Shown: positions 1 to 5,009, counted from the first letter of the stretch. The stretch: DNA of 5,320 nucleotides from Solirubrobacteraceae bacterium (GCA_016462625.1 JAEMSV010000189.1:1-5320); one strand, 5' to 3'. Notes: generated from the sequence alone by a model not told the origin. Translations and numbers: made by a program.

Positions 1-119
1 TCTCCGAGGAGCAGGCGATGGAGACGGTGCTGCCGTTCCTGTCGCGCGAGCGGTCCCTGGAGCTCGCCGCAGAGTGCGTCGAGCTCTACCTGTGGGACCG
101 CATCGGCTCGGACAACTGA
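1..119 (+). CDS. C-terminal end of an unidentified protein (partial)
   Basis: The frame is open from the left edge (first full codon at base 3) to a TGA at 117-119 and gives 38 residues ending in ...LWDRIGSDN. The codons are strongly G/C-biased at the third position (for example CTG, CTC, GTC, GAG), as in the real genes nearby, which supports coding. The tail looks helical and mildly acidic, with no membrane segment, and too little is present to name a family. The gene is convergent with the next one; one base separates the two stop codons (TGA, G, TCA), leaving no room for a terminator between them. Function is unknown. Confidence 0.6.
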   Translation, partial: SEEQAMETVLPFLSRERSLELAAECVELYLWDRIGSDN

Positions 120-120
120 G

Positions 121-534
121 TCAGCGCCGGCGGAGCCGCTCGGGCGGCCCTTCCGTCGCGATCCGCTCTGCGCGGGTCTCGTCACCCTCCCGCGCGAACC
201 GGCCGCTCTCGCGGTCGTCGGCGACGGCTTGGTCGTCGACGTCGGCTCCGGCGCGATGCTGGTCGGCCCGCTCAGCGTGCAGCTGCGCCTCTGCGCGCTC
301 ACGGTTGGCCACCTGCTCGGCCATCCGCGCCTCACGCTCCGCGCTCTCGGCGCGGTCGATGTGCTCGCGCTCGGCGACCTGGTGCGTCTCGATCGCCTGT
401 TCGCGCCGTTCCTCGCGTTCGCGCGCCAATCGGCGGCGCTCCGCAGCGGCTCCGGCTCGGCTCATGGCTACGACGGCCAGCGCGATGAGCACGACGGCTG
501 CGATCGCGATGACGATGATCAGTCCGGTGGACAT
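121..534 (-). CDS. Small membrane-anchored coiled-coil protein, unknown function
   Basis: This is a 137-residue protein. Residues 4-24 (GLIIVIAIAAVVLIALAVVA core) form one hydrophobic membrane segment directly at the N-terminus. They are followed by a highly charged Arg/Glu/Ala-rich stretch, about residues 27-100, with long heptad-like helical character, then a polar tail ending PPERLRRR. The likely topology is an N-terminal anchor with a cytoplasmic or surface-exposed coiled coil; no catalytic motif is visible. I chose the ATG at 534 because a GGAGG lies 8 bases upstream. An in-frame ATG at 570 would add 12 non-hydrophobic residues and would encode across that site. The gene follows the HAD hydrolase after 93 bases on the same strand and may be read from the same transcript or from its own promoter. 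Many actinobacteria carry unnamed proteins of this shape; I do not recognise a specific family. Confidence 0.75.
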   Translation of the reverse strand: MSTGLIIVIAIAAVVLIALAVVAMSRAGAAAERRRLAREREERREQAIETHQVAEREHIDRAESAEREARMAEQVANRERAEAQLHAERADQHRAGADVDDQAVADDRESGRFAREGDETRAERIATEGPPERLRRR

Positions 535-540
535 GGCATT

Positions 541-549
541 CCCCTCCCC
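541..549 (-). promoter_or_regulatory. Strong Shine-Dalgarno for the coiled-coil membrane protein
   Basis: Read on the minus strand the segment is GGGGAGGGG. It contains GGAGG (543-547), spaced 8 bases from the ATG at 534. This fixes the start of that gene. It is the only clear ribosome binding site in the window; the other starts rely on stop/start overlap or appear leaderless. Confidence 0.75.
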
Positions 550-627
550 AGGGGTCGTTGCGCCCTTCACCTGCCCGGAACGGCGCCGCGTGAACCGCGA
601 CTGGACGTTTCGGCTTCGTGAGGTGAT

Positions 628-1269
628 TCAGCCCGCGAGCGCCGCGCGGATGTCCGCGATCGCCTGCGGCGTGTCCACGAAGTGCACGGCGGCCATCCCG
701 ACCTCGCGCGCGGCGACGATGTTGACCTCCATGTCGTCGATGAAGAGGCACTCCGCCGCGGTGACCCCGCCGATGCGCTCGATCGTCAGCTGGTAGATCC
801 GCGGGTCGGGCTTGCGCATCCCGACGAAGGCGCTGTCGACGATGACCTCGAAGAGCTCGTCGACGGTGGGAAGCATCGACCGCCACCGCGGCTCCCACTC
901 GCGCACGTTGTTGGTCAGCAGCGCCACGCGGTACCCGGTGTCGCGCAGCTCGTGCAGCAGCTCGACGAGCGGCGTGTTCGTCGACAGCTGGGCGAAGAAC
1001 CGCTCACCGAACTCGTGCATCGGCACGTCGCGGCCGAGATCGGCAGACAGCTGCGCGCCGAGCGCGCCGAGGAACTCCTGCTCCGTGATCCGTCCGCACT
1101 CGAGCTCGAAGAGCGGGTGGGCACCCTCGCGCTCGGTGATCTCGACGAACGCCTGCCCGAGCGACTCCAGCGGGACGCCCCACTCGTCCTGGATCTTGGC
1201 GAACGAGCCGATGAGCGGCGAGGTGAGCACGCCGCCGAAGTCGCTGACGATGGCGCGGATCGGCGTCAT
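628..1269 (-). CDS. HAD-superfamily hydrolase, subfamily IA variant 3-like
   Basis: This 213-residue cytosolic protein has the usual length for a subfamily I HAD phosphatase/dehalogenase-type enzyme. Motif I is VSDFGGVL with the nucleophile Asp10. Motif II is the Thr119 of ALLTNN, motif III is Lys153 in MRKPDPRIYQ, and motif IV is the pair Asp178-Asp179 in CLFIDDMEVN. Residues 15-95 form the helical cap. The second acidic residue usual in motif I (DxD) is Gly12 here, as in the DFGGVL group that includes epoxide-hydrolase N-domain-like phosphatases. The substrate is not predictable; a small phosphorylated metabolite is the default guess for this family. The ATG at 1269 overlaps the upstream stop in ATGA (1266-1269), which fixes the start and implies translational coupling, and there is no Shine-Dalgarno. 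It is the third gene of the fxsA-like operon. Confidence 0.9.
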   Translation of the reverse strand: MTPIRAIVSDFGGVLTSPLIGSFAKIQDEWGVPLESLGQAFVEITEREGAHPLFELECGRITEQEFLGALGAQLSADLGRDVPMHEFGERFFAQLSTNTPLVELLHELRDTGYRVALLTNNVREWEPRWRSMLPTVDELFEVIVDSAFVGMRKPDPRIYQLTIERIGGVTAAECLFIDDMEVNIVAAREVGMAAVHFVDTPQAIADIRAALAG

Positions 1270-2141
1270 ACGACACGCCGCAGGATGTCGTAGCGGCCGA
1301 CGCCGGTCCGGCCCTCCATCCGCCAGCCGAAGAACGCGCAGTCGTAGCGGAGCCGCCCGAGATCGAGCGACGAGCCGCAGATGAGGTCCCCGGCGCCGCG
1401 CACGGGCCACTTCTCCGGGTCGGGCCAGAGCTCGAGCCCGGCACGGCGCTGGCGCCCCTCGCCGTCGTACTCGGTCGAGAGGTACGGGATCGCGACCGGC
1501 CGCGGCGCGCCCTCCGTGACGACATACGCCGTGGTCGCCTCGATGTCAGGCGCGGCGCCCGTCGGCCGGATCCCGGTCAGCAGCGCGCCGTTGCCGTCGC
1601 CCAGCCAGGCGGAGACCGTTCGGGCCAGCTCGATGCGGTCCCAGTCCGGGGCGCCCCAGCCGTGGCCGCGCTGGCCGAGGCAACGCACGGCGCGGTCGCG
1701 GCCGCCGATGCGGACCACGCCCTCGACGGCGCAGAGCTGCTCGTAGCCGTGCATCCCGCCCACGCGGGCCGCTTCGCCGTCGGCGTCGGTCTCGGCGGGC
1801 GCGCTCGTGGCGGTCAGCCGCAGGTCGAACCCGTTGCCGTCGCCGTCGTCGAAGGCGACGGACCAGGCCCGGAGCGGCTCCAGGACAGCGTGGCGCACGC
1901 CGCCGGCGGGCATGGCTTCCCACGTGTCGGCAGCGGGCTGGCCGCCCTCGGCGTTGGCGGCGATGGTCTCGGGGCCGTCGAAGAGGATGGCGAGGCCGCT
2001 GGCGCCTTCGTCGGAGACGCCGACCCGGGCGAGGCCGTAGGTGCGCTGCGCGGTGTCGCCGAACGCGATCGTGACGGCGTCGGCGAACCCCGCCTCGGTC
2101 GAATCCGGCCGGGGCGCCTCATGCTCTGCGGTGACGGTCAC
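1266..2141 (-). CDS. Lipocalin/AttH-like protein of unknown function
   Basis: This 291-residue soluble protein has no signal peptide or membrane segment. It is rich in short beta-strand-like blocks. Its clearest signature is in the second half: GMHGYEQLCAVEG (129-141), GQRGHGWGAPDWDRIELART (156-175) and a terminal FFGWRMEGRTGVGRYDILRR. The G-x-R-x-H-x-W-G...DWD pattern recalls the AttH/CrtC-type double-lipocalin proteins, which act on hydrophobic molecules such as carotenoids or lipids. That link is from memory of the pattern and is tentative. The start is a GTG at 2141 sharing GTGA with the FxsA stop (2138-2141). The frame stays open to 2267, but the extra residues are Arg/Gly-rich and are only the out-of-frame image of the fxsA-like gene. 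The 3' end shares ATGA with the HAD gene. Substrate and pathway are unknown. Confidence 0.8.
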   Translation of the reverse strand: MTVTAEHEAPRPDSTEAGFADAVTIAFGDTAQRTYGLARVGVSDEGASGLAILFDGPETIAANAEGGQPAADTWEAMPAGGVRHAVLEPLRAWSVAFDDGDGNGFDLRLTATSAPAETDADGEAARVGGMHGYEQLCAVEGVVRIGGRDRAVRCLGQRGHGWGAPDWDRIELARTVSAWLGDGNGALLTGIRPTGAAPDIEATTAYVVTEGAPRPVAIPYLSTEYDGEGRQRRAGLELWPDPEKWPVRGAGDLICGSSLDLGRLRYDCAFFGWRMEGRTGVGRYDILRRVV

Positions 2142-2608
2142 GGCTGGAGGCCCGGCGTCGGCCGGTCCACCTCGGTCGCGGTGCCGTCGACGTCGTAGCC
2201 GCCCGCACGGGGAGCGCTCGCCCCGTGAACGTTCACCGCGGCCACGGTCATCCGCTTCCCGGCCCATCGCACGAGGACCGGGCGCACGACCGCGCGGGTG
2301 GGTGGGAGGAGCAGGAAGAGGCCGAGGATGTCACTGAGAAAGCCCGGGGTGAGCAGGAGCGCCCCGCCGAAGATCACGAGGGCGCCGTCGATCGTCTCCC
2401 GCGCCGGGATCCGGCCCTCCGCTACGGCGACGTTGACGCGCCGCCATGCGCCGCGGCCCTGCTGGCGCAGCAGCATCGAGCCAAGGATGGAGTCGAGGAT
2501 CAGCAACGCGATCGTGGGCAGCACGCCGATCCACTGCCCGACCTGGATGAGCACGTACAGCTCCAGGATCGGGACGACGATGAACAGCGCGACGAGCAGG
2601 TACACCAT
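2138..2608 (-). CDS. fxsA: FxsA family membrane protein
   Basis: This is a 156-residue integral membrane protein. The N-terminus MVYLLVALFIVVPILELYVLIQVGQ, with a conserved in-membrane Glu (Glu16), is characteristic of FxsA, as are the second hydrophobic block (about 29-45) ending in LLRQQG, and the block ALVIFGGALLLTPGFLSDILGLFLLLPPTR (about 79-108). In Escherichia coli FxsA (YtfH/YjeG-region protein) lessens phage T7 exclusion by F plasmid when overproduced; its normal cellular role is not established. The polar tail (about 120-156) is variable in the family. The ATG at 2608 begins exactly at the conserved N-terminus and has no Shine-Dalgarno; a TAACGT box 9 bases upstream suggests an almost leaderless transcript. 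It is the first gene of a coupled operon: its stop overlaps the next start in GTGA. Confidence 0.9.
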   Translation of the reverse strand: MVYLLVALFIVVPILELYVLIQVGQWIGVLPTIALLILDSILGSMLLRQQGRGAWRRVNVAVAEGRIPARETIDGALVIFGGALLLTPGFLSDILGLFLLLPPTRAVVRPVLVRWAGKRMTVAAVNVHGASAPRAGGYDVDGTATEVDRPTPGLQP

Positions 2609-2617
2609 GGGAGAAGG

Positions 2618-2623
2618 ACGTTA
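2618..2623 (-). promoter_or_regulatory. Candidate -10 box for the fxsA-like operon
   Basis: Read on the minus strand this is TAACGT (TAnnnT type), ending 9 bases before the ATG at 2608. A normal -10 to start-site distance would place the transcript end 2-3 bases before the ATG, giving a near-leaderless message and explaining the missing Shine-Dalgarno. No -35 hexamer is recognisable at 16-18 bases upstream. A TTGACC at 2668-2663 is too far away (39 bases) to pair with it. The call rests on position and shape only. Confidence 0.35.
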
Positions 2624-2668
2624 CCGACCGCGATGCGTGGCGCACCGGCGGTGCTGGAGAGCGGTCAA

Positions 2669-2687
2669 GCCGCGCGCGGCGCGCGCC
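2669..2687. repeat. Overlapping GC palindromes between STAS and fxsA-like genes
   Basis: A perfect 12-base palindrome GCCGCGCGCGGC (2669-2680) overlaps a 10-base one GGCGCGCGCC (2678-2687) in the 100-base gap between the STAS stop and the fxsA-like start. On the minus transcript this could fold as GCGCGC-GCC-GCGCGC and slow RNA polymerase, but no T-run follows. Alternating CG is common by chance in such GC-rich DNA. Confidence 0.3.
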
Positions 2688-2693
2688 GACTAT

Positions 2694-2706
2694 GGGACCG
2701 TGTCCC
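2694..2706 (-). terminator. Weak hairpin just after the STAS stop
   Basis: GGGAC-ACG-GTCCC (minus strand) forms a 5-bp stem with a 3-base loop, starting 2 bases after the STAS TGA (2711-2709). The position suits a 3' end structure for the STAS message, but the stem is short and no U-tract follows. Together with the GC palindromes downstream it may act as an imperfect terminator. The call is weak. Confidence 0.25.
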
Positions 2707-2708
2707 TA

Positions 2709-2996
2709 TCACGCGGTCGCGGCCGCGGGAACCAAGACGACGTCTGGCAGCCGATGGACCCCGACCATCTCGATCAAGGCCTGGATCTGCGGCTGCGCCC
2801 CGCGCAGCAGCACCTGGCCCCCGCGCCGGCGCAGCCGCTGCGCGAGCATCATGAGATCGAGCATCAGCGAGGCGTCGGCGAAGACGAGCTTCGTCAGGTC
2901 GACGATGACGTCGTCGGGCGCGGTGGAAGCGCGGGCGATGGCTCCACGACGAAGGGCCTGCGTGGTGCGGTCTTCGTCTCCGCTGACGTGCAACAC
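2709..2996 (-). CDS. STAS-domain protein (anti-sigma factor antagonist-like)
   Basis: This is a single STAS domain. It has the strand VLHVSGDEDRTT, then DDVIVDLTKLVFADASLMLDLMMLAQRL and GGQVLLRGAQPQIQALIEMVGVHRL, matching SpoIIAA-like proteins end to end. The serine phosphorylated in SpoIIAA (motif DSSG) aligns with the Ser of FADASL, but the Gly after it is Leu. Proteins of this family bind serine-kinase anti-sigma factors in the cytoplasm and are switched by phosphorylation; no kinase or sigma gene is in view. The start is uncertain. The GTG at 2996 is the nearest conventional start (95 residues), but it removes the first strand (IVSYHDKPPV) expected of the fold. The GTG at 3092 (127 residues) would overlap the divergent gene's ATG and cross a good promoter, and its first codons include rare ATA and AGG. 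An ATC at 3023 would give the best-looking N-terminus. There is no Shine-Dalgarno at any of them. Confidence 0.75.
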   Translation of the reverse strand: MLHVSGDEDRTTQALRRGAIARASTAPDDVIVDLTKLVFADASLMLDLMMLAQRLRRRGGQVLLRGAQPQIQALIEMVGVHRLPDVVLVPAAATA

Positions 2997-3028
2997 GGGC
3001 GGCTTGTCGTGATAGGAGACGATGCCGC

Positions 3029-3058
3029 ACCGTACTCCGATCCGCCCCCGGAGTACAA
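3029..3058 (-). promoter_or_regulatory. Candidate promoter for the STAS gene
   Basis: Read on the minus strand, TTGTAC (3058-3053) and TACGGT (3034-3029) are separated by 18 bases, resembling a housekeeping -35/-10 pair. Transcription would begin near 3022, just at the conserved start of the STAS domain. Both hexamers overlap the arms of the inverted repeat at 3032-3056, so a protein bound there would block the promoter. The hexamer match is partial, and in such GC-rich DNA AT-containing boxes stand out, which helps the case. Confidence 0.45.
3032..3056. repeat. Perfect 8-bp inverted repeat, candidate operator
   Basis: GTACTCCG (3032-3039) and CGGAGTAC (3049-3056) are exact reverse complements around a 9-base spacer, a 25-base dyad with about 17 bases between half-site centres. 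It lies between the divergent STAS and MIP18-like genes, covers the -35 and -10 of the minus-strand promoter candidate and sits at the -35 position of the plus-strand one. Spacing of about one and a half helix turns is compatible with a dimeric regulator. No regulator gene is in the window. It could also fold as an RNA hairpin if transcription starts further upstream. Confidence 0.5.
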
Positions 3059-3071
3059 GGGCTCCGACGGC

Positions 3072-3077
3072 TATCCT
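3072..3077 (+). promoter_or_regulatory. Candidate -10 box of a leaderless promoter for the MIP18-like gene
   Basis: TATCCT (TAnnnT type) ends 7 bases before the ATG at 3085, so initiation would fall at or next to the A of the ATG. This fits a leaderless message, common in actinobacteria, and explains why CGGTTCG rather than a Shine-Dalgarno precedes the ATG. No clear -35 is seen; that position is occupied by the right arm of the inverted repeat (3049-3056). Confidence 0.45.
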
Positions 3078-3084
3078 CGGTTCG

Positions 3085-3381
3085 ATGGTCACCTACGAGG
3101 ACGTCGAAGCGGCCCTGACGAACGTGATCGACCCGGAGCTCGGGCTCGATTTCGTGGAGCTTGGCCTGATCTACGCGATCGAGGTCAACGAGTCGCACGT
3201 GCACGTCACGTTCACGCTCACCACCCCGGCGTGCCCGATCGGGCCGCAGGTCACCGAGCAGATCGAAGAGTTCGTCTCGGAATTGGACGGGGTGCAGTCC
3301 GTGGAGTCCTCGATGGTGTTCTCACCACCGTGGACCCCGGACAAGATGAGCGAGGACGCGAAGTTCGCCCTCGGCTACTGA
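3085..3381 (+). CDS. MIP18/SufT-like (DUF59) metal-sulfur cluster assembly factor
   Basis: This 98-residue cytosolic protein is about the usual length for a free-standing MIP18-family domain. Diagnostic parts are VEAALTNVIDPELGLDFVELGLIY (7-30), the strand HVHVTFTLTTPACPIGP (38-54) with the conserved Cys50, and the end VFSPPWTPDKMSEDAKFALGY (78-98). The family includes SufT and PaaD-like proteins that help mature or insert iron-sulfur clusters; the Cys in TTPxCP is thought to be functional. The ATG at 3085 starts right at the conserved domain (MVTYEDVEAAL). An earlier in-frame ATG at 3022 lies across the divergent promoter region and adds a Pro/Arg-rich sequence foreign to the family. The message seems leaderless. 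The next gene, a secreted protease, overlaps or abuts its stop; no suf genes are nearby. Confidence 0.9.
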   Translation: MVTYEDVEAALTNVIDPELGLDFVELGLIYAIEVNESHVHVTFTLTTPACPIGPQVTEQIEEFVSELDGVQSVESSMVFSPPWTPDKMSEDAKFALGY

Positions 3382-5009
3382 GCCGACTCCTCGCCGCCTT
3401 CGTCGTTCTGATCGCGGCCTTCGGGGCCGCCGCGCCCGCGAGCGCCGCCCCGCAGCGTCTCGTGGTGCTGCTCGACCAGCCGACGGAGGGTTCCCCGCAT
3501 GCTGTCGCCGCGAGCACCGGCGTGCGCACAAGCGGTCCGAGCTCGCCGAAGATCGGCCTGCTCACCGTCCGCCCGCGCCAAGGTGAGCCGCTGCGCGCCG
3601 CGGCCGAGCGCCTGCGCGCCGACCCGCGCGTCGCGTTGGTGACCCCTGAGCGGCGCATGAAGCTGCGTTACCTGCCCAACGACCCGGCGCTGTCCGCGCC
3701 CGAGCTCGCGCCCAGGACGCCCGGCGGCACGACGATGGAATGGTGGGCCGCGCCGATGGGCCTGCCAGGCGCGTGGGACGTCACGCGCGGCAGCCGCGCG
3801 CTGGTGGCGGTCATCGACACCGGCGTCGACGGCGGCCACCCCGAGCTCGCGGGCAAGATCCGCGACGCGGTCGACCTCGACGACACGCTCGGCGCAGGGC
3901 CGGCGACCACGGACGAGAATGGCCACGGCACGCACGTTGCGTCACTGGCCTGCGCCCAGGCCGACAACCAGATCGGGATCGCCGGCGCCGGCCTGGGCTG
4001 TGGGCTCATGATCGTCAAGAGCGACCTGACGGATGCCTCCGTCGCGACCGGCATCGTCGAGGCGGTCGACCGCGGCGCGGACGCCATCAACATGAGCTTC
4101 GGCAGCGACACCGGGACGGAGTCCGCCGTCCTGCGGCGCGCGATCGACTACGCCGTCGCCCGCAAGGTCGTCCTCGTCGCGGCGGCGTCCGACGGCATCC
4201 TGGAAGAGGGCGTGCTGCGACCTCTCGCCGAGCAGGGCTATCCGTCGAACATCCTGCAGCCGACCGGCACCGGCCCGAATCTCTCCAGCGGTCGCGGCCT
4301 GTCCGTGACCGCTGCGACGGCGGCGGGCACGCGCGCGGGGTTCGCGGGGTATGGCACGCAGATCTCGCTCGCCGCGTACGGCAGCTACGGGGCCGACGGC
4401 GGGCCGACCGGCATGCTGGGCGCCTTCCCACTCGGCCAGACCGAGCAGGAGTCCGGCGACCGTCCGTGCCAGTGCCGCACCACCGTCAACGGCGACACGC
4501 GCTGGGCCTATCTCGAGGGGACCTCCATGGCCGCTCCGCTGGTCACCGCGGTCGCGGCGCTCGTGCGCAATCTCAACCCGGACCTCTCCCTCAGGGAGAC
4601 GCTCCGGATCCTCAAGCAGACGGCTCGCCGGCCCGGCCCCGGCTGGGGTCCGGACCTCGGCTGGGGCATCGTCGACGCAGGCGCCGCGGTGAACGCGGCC
4701 CGCGCGATCGACCGCACCCGGCCGACGTCCCGCGCACGCGCGCCGAAGCGGACAGGCGGCACGACGGTCACGGTCGTCCTCACGGGCGTGGACAAGGGCC
4801 CGGCCAAGGTCGTTTCCAGCGGGATCGCGCGCTACGAGATCTACGCGGCGCGGGCGGGCCGGACCCCGCGGCGCGTCCGCACGACCACGCAGCGCAGGGT
4901 GCGGATCACCGTCGGGCGGGGGACCACGCGGATCTTCAGCGTCGCGATCGACCGCGCGGGCAACCGCGAGGCGAAGCCCGCCCAGGCCGACGCGAAGGTC
5001 CAGCGCTAG
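3330..5009 (+). CDS. Secreted subtilisin-like serine protease (peptidase S8)
   Basis: From the GTG at 3330 this is 559 residues. Hydrophobic LLAAFVVLIAAFG and ASA-APQ give a Sec signal peptide with cleavage after about residue 39. Residues 40-115 resemble an I9-type propeptide (RADPRVALVTPERRMKLRYLPNDPAL). The catalytic domain, about 125-460, has Asp163 (VIDTGVDGGHPEL), His199 (NGHGTHVAS) and Ser399 (LEGTSMAAP). The residue at the oxyanion Asn position is Asp288 (AAASDG). Four cysteines (208, 224, 380, 382) could form disulfides. Residues 465-559 look like an Ig/fibronectin-type beta-sandwich (SGIARYEIYAA...FSVAIDRAGNRE). The enzyme is exported and probably self-processed; its substrates are unknown. 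The start is doubtful: a CTG at 3378, overlapping the upstream stop as CTGA (3378-3381), gives a compact signal peptide MSRLLAAF and 543 residues, whereas the GTG adds 16 charged residues within the MIP18 gene. The frame is open back to 2298, but that part is not coding. The stop interlocks with the convergent acyltransferase stop. Confidence 0.9.
   Translation: MDPGQDERGREVRPRLLSRLLAAFVVLIAAFGAAAPASAAPQRLVVLLDQPTEGSPHAVAASTGVRTSGPSSPKIGLLTVRPRQGEPLRAAAERLRADPRVALVTPERRMKLRYLPNDPALSAPELAPRTPGGTTMEWWAAPMGLPGAWDVTRGSRALVAVIDTGVDGGHPELAGKIRDAVDLDDTLGAGPATTDENGHGTHVASLACAQADNQIGIAGAGLGCGLMIVKSDLTDASVATGIVEAVDRGADAINMSFGSDTGTESAVLRRAIDYAVARKVVLVAAASDGILEEGVLRPLAEQGYPSNILQPTGTGPNLSSGRGLSVTAATAAGTRAGFAGYGTQISLAAYGSYGADGGPTGMLGAFPLGQTEQESGDRPCQCRTTVNGDTRWAYLEGTSMAAPLVTAVAALVRNLNPDLSLRETLRILKQTARRPGPGWGPDLGWGIVDAGAAVNAARAIDRTRPTSRARAPKRTGGTTVTVVLTGVDKGPAKVVSSGIARYEIYAARAGRTPRRVRTTTQRRVRITVGRGTTRIFSVAIDRAGNREAKPAQADAKVQR

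Noticed and set aside
535..627. Gap between the HAD and coiled-coil genes examined for promoter, terminator or small RNA
   Set aside because: Only the Shine-Dalgarno and a short CGGCGCCG palindrome are visible. There is no -35/-10 pair and no stem followed by a T-run.
74..796. Plus-strand open frames over the coiled-coil and HAD genes
   Set aside because: Their translations are Arg/Ser/Ala-rich low-complexity sequence, typical of wrong frames in GC-rich DNA. The minus-strand frames carry a membrane segment and complete HAD motifs.
682..2198. Other plus-strand open frames across the HAD and lipocalin-like genes (for example 682-1293 and 1662-2198)
   Set aside because: No recognisable domain and no plausible ribosome binding site. 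They mirror the codon bias of the opposite-strand genes.
2142..2267. N-terminal extension of the 291-residue protein to an ATG at 2267
   Set aside because: It would encode 42 Arg/Gly-rich residues overlapping the fxsA-like gene by 130 bases; the GTGA overlap start at 2141 is far more typical.
2663..2668. TTGACC on the minus strand as a -35 box for the fxsA-like operon
   Set aside because: No acceptable -10 lies 16-19 bases downstream, and it is 39 bases from the TAACGT box.
2298..3329. Upstream extension of the protease frame (open back to 2298, 903 codons in total)
   Set aside because: It runs antisense through fxsA and STAS and in another frame through the MIP18 gene. The sequence is Arg/Pro/Ser-rich without domains, and the protein has a signal peptide that must be near its N-terminus.
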